DNA of 40,029 nt from Bacillota bacterium (GTDB lineage Bacteria > Bacillota > Clostridia > Christensenellales > SZUA-584): the NCBI GenBank assembly GCA_023416745.1, contig JAEZHF010000024.1, forward strand, positions 1-40,029. The letters are read 5' to 3'. Position numbers and translations under genes: made by a program. How positions within the stretch are numbered: the first letter of the stretch is position 1; every line of letters begins with the position of its first letter. Positions 15,172-23,594 of this stretch are shown piece by piece. The notes below the pieces were generated by a model. That model did no database searches. It saw only the letters and a program-made list of their open reading frames with translations, and was not told where the DNA came from.

Positions 15172-15969
15172 TCAGACCAGAAGCGACAGTAGTACCGACA
15201 CCGCAAGCACAATGCCCGCTGCGATACCGAACTTTTTGATATAGCGGATATCGCTGACCTCGAAAAAGATGCTCTTGCGGATACCGCCCCAGGCCAGCGT
15301 GTATTTTTTCAGTATGTTCCCCTTGGTGAAGTCGATGCGCAGCAGCGCCAGCTCGCTCAATGCAAACAGCACCGACATAACAAAAAGCGCCGCCGGCAGT
15401 GCGCCGATGCCCATGATGGGCAGCGCAAGTGCGCGCGACGTGTACCCGACGAGATTCAGCTGCCCCCGGATGAGCAGATAGAGCATCCACGCATACAGGC
15501 AGAACGGTCCCAGCAGCGCCACGCCGGTCATCACGGTGGAAAATGTGGTGATCGCCACGCGCGTGAGAAAATCCGGCCGGTAATTGACGATTTGTTTCAT
15601 CTCGTTAAAGGAATAATAGCGGTTCTTGGAGAAATATGGCATGTCGACCGAGCGCAGCGCCGCCGACGTCTTCTTGTCCATGAACTTGAGATCACGCGTC
15701 TGCAGCAGCTTGATGAAGTCCTCCTCCTGTAGGTTGAACTCCTCCTTGGGTACGCTGGAGAGTATATGGACATTGCTGTAGGTCAGCGTGTAAACGCGCC
15801 CCAGCTCAAATTTGCTGAAAGAGAAGGGCGTCCTCACGAGCAACCGGAACACGCGCGGCGTCTCGTCGCGCAGCGACGACAGGGGCGTAAAATACAGCCT
15901 GTATCTATGCAGGCCGGCCACAGACTCCTTGGAAAACAGCAGCATGTTTTCGCGCTCCGTCTTCTTCAT
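15172..15969 (-). CDS. Unknown membrane protein
   Basis: The 265-aa product has a long cytoplasmic N-terminal part (about 1-135: RYRLYFTPLSSLRDETPRVFRLLVR and NRYYSFNEMKQIVNYRPDF), then membrane segments at about 139-160, 165-185, 190-212 and a final one at 248-265 that runs to the C terminus. A strand-rich stretch between the last two (NILKKYTLAWGGIRKSIFFEVSDIRYIKK) could be a small PH-like domain. I do not recognise the family. The start is ATG 15969, after GGAGAAGGAGGCG; a possible ATG at 15987 overlaps this site. It converges on the gene at 14668 with a 21-base gap and no clear terminator. Confidence 0.75.
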   Translation of the reverse strand: MKKTERENMLLFSKESVAGLHRYRLYFTPLSSLRDETPRVFRLLVRTPFSFSKFELGRVYTLTYSNVHILSSVPKEEFNLQEEDFIKLLQTRDLKFMDKKTSAALRSVDMPYFSKNRYYSFNEMKQIVNYRPDFLTRVAITTFSTVMTGVALLGPFCLYAWMLYLLIRGQLNLVGYTSRALALPIMGIGALPAALFVMSVLFALSELALLRIDFTKGNILKKYTLAWGGIRKSIFFEVSDIRYIKKFGIAAGIVLAVSVLLSLLV

Positions 15970-16077
15970 AGCGCCTCCTTCTCCCATTGAGCAAGGTTAT
16001 TATCTCATACTTTGCCCAAATAGAAAAGGCCTATGTGATGGCTTTGCCAATAACGCTTAAAGGGGTGAGCGAATTAT

Positions 16078-17469
16078 ATGAACAGACAGACGCCCATTAT
16101 GGACGCCATGTCCAAGGTCTGTGATAACGCGCGCGTGCGGCTTTGTATGCCCGGCCACAAGGGAGACACCGGCTATTTCGGCGGCCAGCTGCTCTGGTGC
16201 GATATTACCGAACTGCCGGGGGCAGACAACCTTTTGAAGCCCACCGGAGCCATACGCGAGAGTCAGACGCTGCATGCCGACTTCATCGGCGCGGATGCGG
16301 TAGCCTACACCACCGGCGGGTCCACTGCCGGCATCACGGCCATGCTGTCGCTGTTCCGCGGCAAAAAGGTGATCTTCCCGCGCGGGGTGCACGTGAGTGC
16401 ATCCAATTCGGTGTTCACACACGGCATCATCCCCGTGTACCTGGAATCAGCCCCCAGCGATTACCCTTGCGTGGTAAGGCCGGATGATATCCGCAGCGCG
16501 CTGAAAACCCACCGCGACGCGGCCGCCGTCTTCATCACCTATCCCAACTATTTCGGGCTGTGCGCCGACATTGAGGAGATCGCCGGCATCGCGCACCGGG
16601 CGGGCATACCGCTGCTGGTGGACGCCGCCCACGGCGCGCACTTCGCGTTTTCGTCCATGCTGCCCAAATCGCCAGGCATTGCCGGTGCGGACATCTGGGT
16701 GGAAAGCACGCACAAGATGCTGCCCGCGATGAACCAGTGCGCCTGCCTGTGCGTGGGCCGCAAGTCCCGCATCAATAAAGAGGATGCAGTACGCGCCATG
16801 TCCTGCTTCCAGTCCACCAGCCCATCTTACGTGCTGCTCGGGTCCATGGACTACGCGCACGCCTACATGCGCGACAAGGGCGAGCAGGAACTGTTCCGTG
16901 TGATCAGCCTGGCGCGCCGGTTCGAAGAGCTGGTCGGCCTGGTTCCTGGCTTCCATTGCCCCGAAATCCGCATGCCCGATATGGCGGACAAGGATCCGCT
17001 GAAAATCGTCATTGACGTTTCCGGCTCGGGTCATACCGGCCTCATGGTCAAAAGCATGCTCGCACGGCAGGGTATCCACGCCGAGGCAGCGGACATGAAA
17101 AACGTGCTGCTCATGCTGTCACCCGGAACCACCGCGGACCATCTGGACGGATTGTACGAAGCGCTCAAGGACATCGAGCGTATACAAAAGAACCATGTGT
17201 ATTATTCACCATACAGCATGCCCAAGCCCACAAAATATTCGCAAAATTCACGGTTTTGGGGTAATATAGAAAAAGTGCGCATCGAGCGGGCTGCCGGCCT
17301 TATTTCCGCCTCCACGGCGGGAGTGTATCCGCCGGCTGAAGTGGTGGTTGCACGCGGCCAGCAAATTACGTTTGAAATCGCCGGTTATCTGCTTGAAGCC
17401 AGCAGACAGGGCTTCGATGTTTTCGGTATCGACGGCGACAGCATATGGGTTTATAAGGAGAGGACATGA
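16078..17469 (+). CDS. PLP-dependent Orn/Lys/Arg decarboxylase family protein (YaaO-like)
   Basis: The 463-aa product is a fold-type I PLP enzyme of the Orn/Lys/Arg decarboxylase group. It shows the substrate motif MPGHKGD (24-30), TTGGSTAGITAML (78-90), the cofactor Asp in VDAAHGAHF (Asp182) and the Schiff-base Lys in ESTHKMLPAMNQ (Lys213). The C-terminal domain holds PPAEVVVARGQQI. Like Bacillus YaaO it lacks the long wing of the large inducible decarboxylases and lies just upstream of tmk. The exact substrate (arginine, lysine or ornithine) cannot be told from sequence. The start is ATG 16078 after AAAGGGGTGAG. It overlaps the HAD gene by four bases (ATGA). Confidence 0.9.
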   Translation: MNRQTPIMDAMSKVCDNARVRLCMPGHKGDTGYFGGQLLWCDITELPGADNLLKPTGAIRESQTLHADFIGADAVAYTTGGSTAGITAMLSLFRGKKVIFPRGVHVSASNSVFTHGIIPVYLESAPSDYPCVVRPDDIRSALKTHRDAAAVFITYPNYFGLCADIEEIAGIAHRAGIPLLVDAAHGAHFAFSSMLPKSPGIAGADIWVESTHKMLPAMNQCACLCVGRKSRINKEDAVRAMSCFQSTSPSYVLLGSMDYAHAYMRDKGEQELFRVISLARRFEELVGLVPGFHCPEIRMPDMADKDPLKIVIDVSGSGHTGLMVKSMLARQGIHAEAADMKNVLLMLSPGTTADHLDGLYEALKDIERIQKNHVYYSPYSMPKPTKYSQNSRFWGNIEKVRIERAAGLISASTAGVYPPAEVVVARGQQITFEIAGYLLEASRQGFDVFGIDGDSIWVYKERT

Positions 17470-18149
17470 TCGACAACATCACAGGGAAAGACTACAGAAG
17501 GTACACGGCAGTATTCATTGATCTGGATGGCACCATCACCGAATCGGGCGAAGGGTGCATGAACGCAGTACGTTATATGTTTGACAAGGTCGGTTATGAG
17601 GAAAACGATGAGGCGCGCATCCGCTCTTTTGTGGGGCCGCCCATCAAGAAGCATCTGATCAGCGCGTTTGGCTTCTCGGAGGAGCACGCAGCACAAACTT
17701 ACGCTTATTACCGCGAGTATTATCTGGACAAGGGTATTCATGAAAGCCGGCTTTACGACGGCATCGAAGAGACTCTCCGCGGGATCAAGGCGTCCGGCAA
17801 AGCACTGTATATTGCCACCTCCAAACCGGAGGTCATGGCCATGCCGATACTCGACATGTATGGCCTGCTGCCGCTTTTCGACGCGGTATTCGGTGCACGG
17901 CATGAGGAGGGCATTTACGACAAAACGCAGGTGCTTCAGTACGGCATCAGCCGTCTTGGAAAAGCCCCCGCAAACGCCGTGATGGTGGGCGACCGCAGCC
18001 ACGATATCATCGGCGGGCGTGCGGTCGGGCTTGATACCATCGGCGTGCTCTATGGTTACGGAGACCGAAAGGAATTGCTGGAAGCGCGCCCTGATTTCAT
18101 TATAGACAGCGTGACCGACCTGTCGGACATGCTGGGAGATACAAAATGA
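17466..18149 (+). CDS. HAD-family phosphatase (phosphoglycolate phosphatase-like)
   Basis: The 227-aa product has the HAD motifs in order: DLDGTITES (motif I, nucleophile Asp19), IATSKPE (motif II, about 119), the Lys in EEGIYDKTQVLQY (motif III) and MVGDRSHDIIGGRAVG (motif IV, about 176). A helical cap lies between motifs I and II (about 28-90), the C1 type of PGP and 5'-nucleotidase-like enzymes. It may act in phosphoglycolate repair or nucleotide phosphatase housekeeping; the substrate is not clear. It overlaps both neighbours by four bases and so belongs to the decarboxylase-tmk operon. Confidence 0.9.
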   Translation: MIDNITGKDYRRYTAVFIDLDGTITESGEGCMNAVRYMFDKVGYEENDEARIRSFVGPPIKKHLISAFGFSEEHAAQTYAYYREYYLDKGIHESRLYDGIEETLRGIKASGKALYIATSKPEVMAMPILDMYGLLPLFDAVFGARHEEGIYDKTQVLQYGISRLGKAPANAVMVGDRSHDIIGGRAVGLDTIGVLYGYGDRKELLEARPDFIIDSVTDLSDMLGDTK

Positions 18150-18772
18150 GCGGACTTTTCATCACATTCGAAGGCGCGGACGGCTGCGGCAAATCCACAC
18201 AGCTGCGCTTCCTCGCCGAATATTTGGAGCAGCAGGGTGTGGATGTCGTGCGCACGCGTGAGCCGGGCGGATGCCCTGTTGCGGAAAAGATCAGAGACAT
18301 CGTGCTGGACGTCGGCAACGAGATGGACGCCGTCACGGAGGCCATGCTATATGCCGCTGCACGGGCAGCGCATGTGCGCGCGGTCATCATACCCGCGCTG
18401 GAAGCGGGCCGTGTGGTGCTGTGTGACCGCTTCGTGCATTCGTCACTGGCCTATCAGGGCTTCGGCCGCGAGCTGGGCGTAGAGCTGGTGACACAGATTA
18501 ACGCGCCCGCGGTGGACGGATGCATGCCGAACGCTACGGTATTTATTAACATAACCCCCGAAAAGGCATTTGAACGCATGAACGAAAGCAAGGTTTACGA
18601 CCGGCTGGAAAGTGAGGATATCGCATTTCACCAGCGCGTTTATAACGGCTTTACCGAGCTGTCCAAAGGCCCTGGTATCATCTCTGTGGACGCGCGCGGC
18701 ACCAAATTTGAGACACGCGATATCATACTGCAAAGCTTAAAGCCGCTCTTTGAGAGCGCAGGCCTGCTGTGA
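18146..18772 (+). CDS. tmk: Thymidylate kinase
   Basis: Tmk phosphorylates dTMP to dTDP for DNA synthesis. The 208-aa product has the P-loop FEGADGCGKSTQ (8-19), RTREPGGCPVAEKIRDIVLD (the TREPGG dTMP-binding block), AARAAHV, the DR motif in VVLCDRFVHSSLAYQG (about 90-105) and the C-terminal block DRLESEDIAFHQRVYNGF. It is of normal length. The start is ATG 18146, overlapping the HAD stop, and its own stop overlaps the holB GTG. Confidence 0.96.
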   Translation: MSGLFITFEGADGCGKSTQLRFLAEYLEQQGVDVVRTREPGGCPVAEKIRDIVLDVGNEMDAVTEAMLYAAARAAHVRAVIIPALEAGRVVLCDRFVHSSLAYQGFGRELGVELVTQINAPAVDGCMPNATVFINITPEKAFERMNESKVYDRLESEDIAFHQRVYNGFTELSKGPGIISVDARGTKFETRDIILQSLKPLFESAGLL

Positions 18773-19719
18773 GCAGCACAGCGCGCCAGCTGTTTCTGGA
18801 CGCGGCGGCCAGCAGCCGGATGCTGGGTGCTTACCTGCTGGTGTGCAGCCGACCTCTCGTTTCACGGCGGCTTACCGACGCCTTTCTGCAGCGGATCTGC
18901 TGCAAAAAAGGCGGCTGCGGCGTCTGTGCGGACTGCCGGAAAGTGCTGGAGGGTCACGTAGACATACTGCGCATGGGTGCCCCCAAGGTTGCCGAGCTGC
19001 GTGACGCGCTGTCATTTGCGGCACAGAAACCATATGAAGCACGCTGCAAGGCAGTGGTCATCGATGCCGCGGACGATATGACGGACGCAGCCGCCAACAG
19101 CCTTCTTAAAACGCTGGAGGAGCCGCCCACGGACACCGTCTTTCTGCTTTCCGCCCGCAGCGTTTGCGGCGTGCTGCCTACCATTGCGTCTCGCTGCGCG
19201 CTGGTGCCGGTGAGCCCCGAGCCGGACGCACGCCGCACTATCTCACGCGTGCTGTATGTTGACGACATCACATCAGGCATATTGGCTGACCTGTCAGGCG
19301 GCTTTCTGGACGAAGCCCGGCGTATCCGTGAGGATGCCGAATTCTTGAGCCTGCGCGAAGAGACACTTGCCCAGTGCCATAAATTATTGATGCAGAAGAA
19401 CATGGCCATCAGTGCGTTCGCCGACTTTCTTGAAAAGAATAAAGACCAAATCATCCCACTGCTGGGCGTGATGCAGTCATACTTTCGCGATATACTGATG
19501 TTTATAAAAACCCACAATACTGACTTTGTCGCCAACGCCGATCATCATGACGAAATCATCATCGCGGCTTCCCGCTTTACAAGCGGCGCGATAAGTAATA
19601 TCATAAATGTCATACTGGAGACGGAAAGGCGGTTCTTGTTTCCGGTCAGTTTTCGGCTGGCCGCGGAGAGAATGCTTTTTGGTATATTGGAGGAAAAGAA
19701 CAAATGGAAAAAGTCATAG
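18769..19719 (+). CDS. holB: DNA polymerase III delta' subunit
   Basis: This clamp-loader subunit helps place the sliding clamp on DNA. The 316-aa product has the delta' zinc module with Cys residues 44, 45, 50, 53 and 56 (CCKKGGCGVCADC) and the helix-sensor block AANSLLKTLEEPPTDTVFLLSA, ending in the SRC motif (TIASRCALVPVSP). The P-loop region (about 20-35) lacks a Walker A, as expected for a subunit that does not hydrolyse ATP. The start is GTG 18769, overlapping the tmk stop as GTGA. The 3' end overlaps ricT by 16 bases. Confidence 0.92.
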   Translation: MSSTARQLFLDAAASSRMLGAYLLVCSRPLVSRRLTDAFLQRICCKKGGCGVCADCRKVLEGHVDILRMGAPKVAELRDALSFAAQKPYEARCKAVVIDAADDMTDAAANSLLKTLEEPPTDTVFLLSARSVCGVLPTIASRCALVPVSPEPDARRTISRVLYVDDITSGILADLSGGFLDEARRIREDAEFLSLREETLAQCHKLLMQKNMAISAFADFLEKNKDQIIPLLGVMQSYFRDILMFIKTHNTDFVANADHHDEIIIAASRFTSGAISNIINVILETERRFLFPVSFRLAAERMLFGILEEKNKWKKS

Positions 19720-20585
19720 GCGTGCGGTTTAAGAGCGTTGGCAAGGTCTACTATTTCCTGCCTGGCGACCTTAAATTCGCAGAAGGTGACCACGCTATCG
19801 TGGAAACCGCGCGCGGCATGGAATACGGCGAGGTCGTCATTGCCGAAAAAGAGGTGGCCGAGAAGGATCTTGTCGCTCCGCTAAAAATGGTGGTGCGGCG
19901 TGCGACCCCCAAAGACGACAAACGCGTGGAGGAAAATAAGCGCAAAGAGAAGGAAGCGCTGGAAACCTGCCAGAACAAAATTGAAAAACACGGGCTGGAG
20001 ATGAAGCTTGTTGACGTGGAATACACTTTCGACAACTCCAAGATAATATTCTACTTCACAGCGGACGGACGCGTAGATTTCCGTGATCTGGTAAAAGACC
20101 TGGCCGGCGTATTTAAAACGCGCATCGAACTCCGCCAAATCGGCGTTCGGGACGAAGCCAAGATGCTGGGCGGTCTGGGGCCGTGCGGACGCGCCTGCTG
20201 TTGTTCGTGCTTCCTCGGAGATTTCTCCCCGGTGTCCATCAAGATGGCCAAGGAGCAGAACCTGTCGCTCTCGCCCACCAAGATCAGCGGCCTGTGCGGT
20301 CGTCTGATGTGTTGTCTCAATTACGAGCAGGAGCATTACGTGCAGACACGCAAGCGGATGCCCAAGCCAGGCAGCACGGTCACCTCGCCGGACGGCGAGG
20401 GCGTGGTGCTTGAGAATAACGCCGTCACCGAGACGGTACGTATCAAGATATTGCTGCCGGACGAGAGCATCGACATAAAGACCTTCCGTCTGGATGAGAT
20501 CAGATTCAAGGGAGGCCCGCCGAAAAGGGAAACTGAACCGGAACCGGATCTGGACGAAGAGATTAAGTCCCTACTGGAGGATTAG
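19704..20585 (+). CDS. ricT: RicT / YaaT (PSP1 domain, Fe-S protein)
   Basis: In Bacillus, RicT acts with RicA and RicF in a complex that promotes RNA maturation by RNase Y and affects sporulation, biofilm and competence. The 293-aa product shows the PSP1 domain (about 60-150) and the Cys set of the family: CGRACCCSCF (161, 165, 166, 167, 169) and LCGRLMCCLNYE (198, 203, 204), which hold the Fe-S clusters. The C-terminal part has a KOW-like turn (PGSTVTSPDGEGVVLEN) and an acidic tail. It follows holB directly, as in many Bacillota. The start is ATG 19704 with GGAGGAAAAG upstream. Confidence 0.95.
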   Translation: MEKVIGVRFKSVGKVYYFLPGDLKFAEGDHAIVETARGMEYGEVVIAEKEVAEKDLVAPLKMVVRRATPKDDKRVEENKRKEKEALETCQNKIEKHGLEMKLVDVEYTFDNSKIIFYFTADGRVDFRDLVKDLAGVFKTRIELRQIGVRDEAKMLGGLGPCGRACCCSCFLGDFSPVSIKMAKEQNLSLSPTKISGLCGRLMCCLNYEQEHYVQTRKRMPKPGSTVTSPDGEGVVLENNAVTETVRIKILLPDESIDIKTFRLDEIRFKGGPPKRETEPEPDLDEEIKSLLED

Positions 20586-20623
20586 CTTTTTGAGCCCTGA
20601 TGAAAATTTGTAATAATCCGTTG

Positions 20624-20652
20624 TTGCTTTTTTGTACACATGTGATTAAAAT
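20624..20652 (+). promoter_or_regulatory. Promoter for the ferredoxin gene
   Basis: TTGCTT (20624-20629), a 17-base spacer and TAAAAT (20647-20652), 33 bases before the ferredoxin ATG, in a locally A+T-rich stretch. Confidence 0.65.
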
Positions 20653-20685
20653 GAACGTGTAAAATACGACGGAGGTGAAAGTTTA

Positions 20686-20856
20686 ATGGCTTATATTATT
20701 ACGGATGCTTGTATCTCGTGCGGTGCTTGTGAAAGCGAATGCCCCGTGGAAGCGATTTCTGAAGGCGAAGGCAAATATGTGATTGATGCGGATGCCTGCA
20801 TCGATTGCGGCGCATGTTCGGATACTTGCCCCAGCGAAGCCATTGAGCAGGGCTGA
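20686..20856 (+). CDS. 2[4Fe-4S] ferredoxin
   Basis: This is a 56-aa clostridial-type low-potential electron carrier. Two cluster motifs of the form CxxCxxCxxxCP are present: CISCGACESECP (residues 9-20) and CIDCGACSDTCP, with the usual pseudo-twofold repeat of about 28 residues each. It would serve enzymes such as pyruvate:ferredoxin oxidoreductase or hydrogenase. The start is ATG 20686, after GGAGGTGAAAGTTTA. It has its own promoter and a strong terminator, so it forms a single-gene unit after ricT. Confidence 0.96.
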   Translation: MAYIITDACISCGACESECPVEAISEGEGKYVIDADACIDCGACSDTCPSEAIEQG

Positions 20857-20909
20857 AATTACATTTTCCCCTTACGGGGTATGGTAACTGTCCTTAGTCT
20901 CAACGCAAG

Positions 20910-20934
20910 AAAAAAGGCCTGTCGGCCTTTTTTT
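20910..20934. terminator. Terminator after the ferredoxin gene (bidirectional)
   Basis: AAAAAAGGCC, loop TGTC, GGCCTTTTTTT. It is symmetric, so it can also end the minus-strand gene at 20979. Confidence 0.85.
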
Positions 20935-20978
20935 GGTTACCGGAACAGTACCAGTCTCCCGGTCGTAAAATATGTACT

Positions 20979-21929
20979 TTAGTCCTGCAGCGGCTTCTCC
21001 GCCTTGCTGCACCGCTTACAGTCGATGATGAACTTGCCGTCCAGACGGTATACGGAACGGCCGCAGTGTGCGTTAAGCAGCGTTAAGTCAAAGCTTTTTT
21101 TCTTGGGGCAGACTGTCACGTCGCGCAGTTCAAAGGCCTGAGCGTCATCCGAAAATCCAATGGTCTCGCATACCTCAAAGCAGTCCACTGCGCTGACCTG
21201 CACGTTGTCTCCACAGGCTGTCGCGCTTTTTAGTGGTATGTCGGCCAATATGCGCACACTGCACAGCAGTTCGGCCCGCACCGCTTTTATGGCTTTCCCT
21301 TCCGGCACCAGCGCGTCGTCCACCACAAATTCTCCCTTGTGGTGCAGTATGTGCGCCGCCCGCCTTGTGGCCGATACCGCCACCTTACAGGCACCCTCCG
21401 GCCGGTACCCTTCCGGCACCACAACAAACAGGCAGAAGCTCTTCTCCAGTGGTGTGGACCACACACGGTTCAGAACGGGCGACGTGTTCAGACCAATGCT
21501 GATGAGTGCATCCGACCGCCTGACACTGTCTCCGGTCATCGTCGCCACGGCGAAAGGCTCAAACCTCAGTTCCTTATCCAGCACGATCCGATACTCCACA
21601 TCCGGGTCTTCCGCATAGCGGCCCACCCAGTCGGTGACCACCACGCCGCAAAAGCCGATATCCCCCGTCAGCTCGAATGATGTTTTCTGTGCGGCTGCGG
21701 GCAGCCACGCGCCATGCCGCCGCCTTTTCTCGCAGCTGATAATACTCACTTCGCCGTTGAAGAATTGCGGATCACTGGGGCAAACCTCCATCGCCCAGCC
21801 TTTTAAATCACTCGGGCTTTCTCCGCTGCCGTTTACGCTGAGCGTGACCGTGGTAACGCCCTCGGCGCTGAAAAAGCCCGTCAGTTCGAAAGCGAAGCCT
21901 TCCATCACAAGTTTTCTTTCTTCGCCCAT
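20979..21929 (-). CDS. Unknown soluble protein, 316 aa
   Basis: I do not recognise this protein. It has no signal peptide or membrane segment. The first 90 residues are beta-rich (MEGFAFELTGFFSAEGVTTV, TLSVNGSGESPSDLKGWAME) and look like a folded sandwich domain. A middle part holds IGLNTSPVLNRVWSTPLEKSFCLFVVVPEG. The last third has paired strands (CKVAVSATRRAAHILHHKGE, AIKAVRAELLCSVRILADIP) with scattered cysteines, and it ends DCKRCSKAEKP. The start is ATG 21929 after AAGGAAGG. It stands alone between the ferredoxin terminator and mtlD. A structural or envelope-associated role is conceivable, but nothing in the sequence proves it. Confidence 0.7.
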   Translation of the reverse strand: MGEERKLVMEGFAFELTGFFSAEGVTTVTLSVNGSGESPSDLKGWAMEVCPSDPQFFNGEVSIISCEKRRRHGAWLPAAAQKTSFELTGDIGFCGVVVTDWVGRYAEDPDVEYRIVLDKELRFEPFAVATMTGDSVRRSDALISIGLNTSPVLNRVWSTPLEKSFCLFVVVPEGYRPEGACKVAVSATRRAAHILHHKGEFVVDDALVPEGKAIKAVRAELLCSVRILADIPLKSATACGDNVQVSAVDCFEVCETIGFSDDAQAFELRDVTVCPKKKSFDLTLLNAHCGRSVYRLDGKFIIDCKRCSKAEKPLQD

Positions 21930-22010
21930 AATATGAACCTTCCTTTTTTGGATTTGGCCTGGATGTGCCAATAATAACTTATGCGCTCAGCTCCGGTGGT
22001 GTGCGGCGCA

Positions 22011-22040
22011 TTGACACACCGCGAGAACGGGTGTTATCAT
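22011..22040 (+). promoter_or_regulatory. Promoter for mtlD
   Basis: TTGACA (22011-22016), an 18-base spacer and TATCAT (22035-22040), 38 bases before the mtlD start. Confidence 0.7.
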
Positions 22041-22078
22041 AAGGGCTGCAATCAGCATAAGGAGATGACGTTCAATCC

Positions 22079-23254
22079 ATGAAAACAGCAGTCATGTACG
22101 GTGCAGGAAATATCGGCAGAGGTTTCATCGGCAAAGTGTTTTCCGAGGCGGGGTTCCATGTGATATTCGTGGATGTGGCTGCACCGGTGGTGGACCGGCT
22201 CAATGCGGACCAAGCTTACCCTGTCAGGCTGGTATCCAACAACGGCATCAGCGAAGTCATGGTGACGAACGTCAGCGCAGTTAACGGCTTTGACACGAAC
22301 GCTGTGGCTGCCGCAATCGCCAACGCGGATATCATGGCAACCGCTGTCGGCGTCAACGTGCTTCCCCGTATCATTCCCAACCTTGCTGCCGGGATCAATA
22401 TGCGCGCCGCTTCCGCACGTCCGCTGGACATCATCATCTGTGAGAACCTTATCGATGCCGATAAGTATCTGCGCGGCTTGCTGGAGGAGGCGGTCAGCAA
22501 TTCTGCACGCAGTTTTCTGGACAGCCGTATCGGATTGGTGGAAGCCTCAATCGGGCGTATGGTGCCCGTGATGACGGATGAAATGCGCGGTGATAACCCG
22601 CTGCGCGTTTGGGTAGAGCCATATGAAGAGCTGCCTATCGACAAGGATGCGTTCAAGGGCGAAATACCGCCCATCAGGACACTAGTGCCTTTCTCTCCGT
22701 TCGGCTTTTATATCCGCCGCAAGCTGTTTGTACACAACATGGGACATGCGCTGTGTGCCTACCTTGGCTGGATGAAAGGCTATTCGTTGATTTCCGAAGC
22801 TGCTGCCGATCCGGAAATACTTGATATGGCCAAAGCGGCGATGCTGGACGTATCCGCCGCGCTGCATCGGGGTTACGGCATACCAAAGGACGAGATCGAT
22901 GCCAACGTATACGATCTGCTTCATCGCTTTGGTAACCGGGAGCTTCGGGACTCCATTCCGCGTGTTGGCAAGGACCCCATCCGGAAACTAAAAATCAATG
23001 ACCGGCTGACGGGTGCCGCGCTTTACTGCATTGAGCAGAGCATTGACCCGGCTCATATCATAACTGCCATTGCAGCCGCCTTCCGCTTCGACAATCCTGA
23101 CGACGAGGGCGCGATGGAGATACAGAACCATATCAAAGAACATGGTATTGAAAGCGCGGTAAGCCGCTACTGCGAGACGGACAGCGAAATGACGGCACGC
23201 ATCGTGTGGGCCTATAACGCGTTGATTTTACAATCACCGATATCAGAGTTTTAA
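22079..23254 (+). CDS. mtlD: Mannitol-1-phosphate 5-dehydrogenase
   Basis: MtlD oxidises mannitol 1-phosphate to fructose 6-phosphate with NAD. The 391-aa product has the N-terminal dinucleotide motif GAGNIGRGFIGKVF (8-21), the block ENLIDADKYL (about 121), SIGRMVPVM (about 158), and the polyol dehydrogenase motif VHNMGHALCAYLGWMKGY (about 218-235, with the catalytic Lys expected just before it in RRKLFVHN). It is full length. The ATG at 22079 is about 12 bases from AAGGAG, a long spacing; an ATG overlapping that AAGGAG opens only a five-codon frame. No mannitol phosphotransferase gene is nearby. Confidence 0.94.
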   Translation: MKTAVMYGAGNIGRGFIGKVFSEAGFHVIFVDVAAPVVDRLNADQAYPVRLVSNNGISEVMVTNVSAVNGFDTNAVAAAIANADIMATAVGVNVLPRIIPNLAAGINMRAASARPLDIIICENLIDADKYLRGLLEEAVSNSARSFLDSRIGLVEASIGRMVPVMTDEMRGDNPLRVWVEPYEELPIDKDAFKGEIPPIRTLVPFSPFGFYIRRKLFVHNMGHALCAYLGWMKGYSLISEAAADPEILDMAKAAMLDVSAALHRGYGIPKDEIDANVYDLLHRFGNRELRDSIPRVGKDPIRKLKINDRLTGAALYCIEQSIDPAHIITAIAAAFRFDNPDDEGAMEIQNHIKEHGIESAVSRYCETDSEMTARIVWAYNALILQSPISEF

Positions 23255-23257
23255 TAT

Positions 23258-23285
23258 TTGCAAACAGCGCGGCATGTGTTATAAT
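23258..23285 (+). promoter_or_regulatory. Promoter for tRNA-Gly
   Basis: TTGCAA (23258-23263), a 16-base spacer and TATAAT (23280-23285), 14 bases before the tRNA 5' end. Confidence 0.7.
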
Positions 23286-23299
23286 ACTTTCTGCGCCAT

Positions 23300-23373
23300 G
23301 CGGGTGTAACTCAATGGCAGAGTGCCAGCTTCCCAAGCTGGTTACGTGGGTTCGATTCCCATCACCCGCTCCA
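23300..23373 (+). tRNA. tRNA-Gly (anticodon CCC)
   Basis: A 74-base cloverleaf. The acceptor stem is GCGGGTG/CACCCGC; the D-arm is ACTC/GAGT; the anticodon stem CCAGC/GCTGG carries loop TTCCCAA with anticodon CCC (23332-23334); the T-arm is GTGGG-TTCGATT-CCCAT with one G-U pair. The discriminator T and CCA are encoded. Just downstream lies a tyrosine-integrase remnant, which suggests the 3' end once served as an attachment site. Confidence 0.96.
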
Positions 23374-23402
23374 TAGACTGATGGTAGCTGTATAAGGCGC
23401 CC

Positions 23403-23436
23403 AAATCCCTTGAAATGGCTGTTTCAGGGGATTTTT
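23403..23436 (+). terminator. Terminator after tRNA-Gly
   Basis: AAATCCCTTGAAA (23403-23415) pairs with TTTCAGGGGATTT (23422-23434) with one G-U pair, followed by more T. It could also weakly stop the converging nqr transcript. Confidence 0.75.
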
Positions 23437-23501
23437 CTTTGCGATATTTTTCGCACAGTCTGATTACGCTCATTACAGTTTAATTCCTCTTCACTACCAT
23501 C

Positions 23502-23594
23502 TCATAGAAACTGATCCATCCACTTAGCCGCGTTTTTACGCATGTTATGGGTCACATGAGCATAATGACTTTTCGGGCTGTATTGCTGCAGCCT
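23502..23594 (-). pseudogene. C-terminal remnant of a tyrosine recombinase/integrase
   Basis: Read on the minus strand from 23594, 30 codons followed by TGA (23504-23502) give a peptide containing QQYSPKSHYAHVTHNMRKNA and then AKWMDQFL. This matches the very end of phage/ICE-type tyrosine integrases: the YAHVT block with the nucleophile-region Tyr, a KK/RK-N-AA helix and a final M-x-x-F-[IL]. Nothing of the catalytic core upstream is present, and part of the usual LGHSS-x-x-T-x-x-Y spacing is lost. It has no start codon of its own and lies in frame just after the TAG of the gene at 23595. It sits 129 bases from the tRNA-Gly 3' end. Confidence 0.7.
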
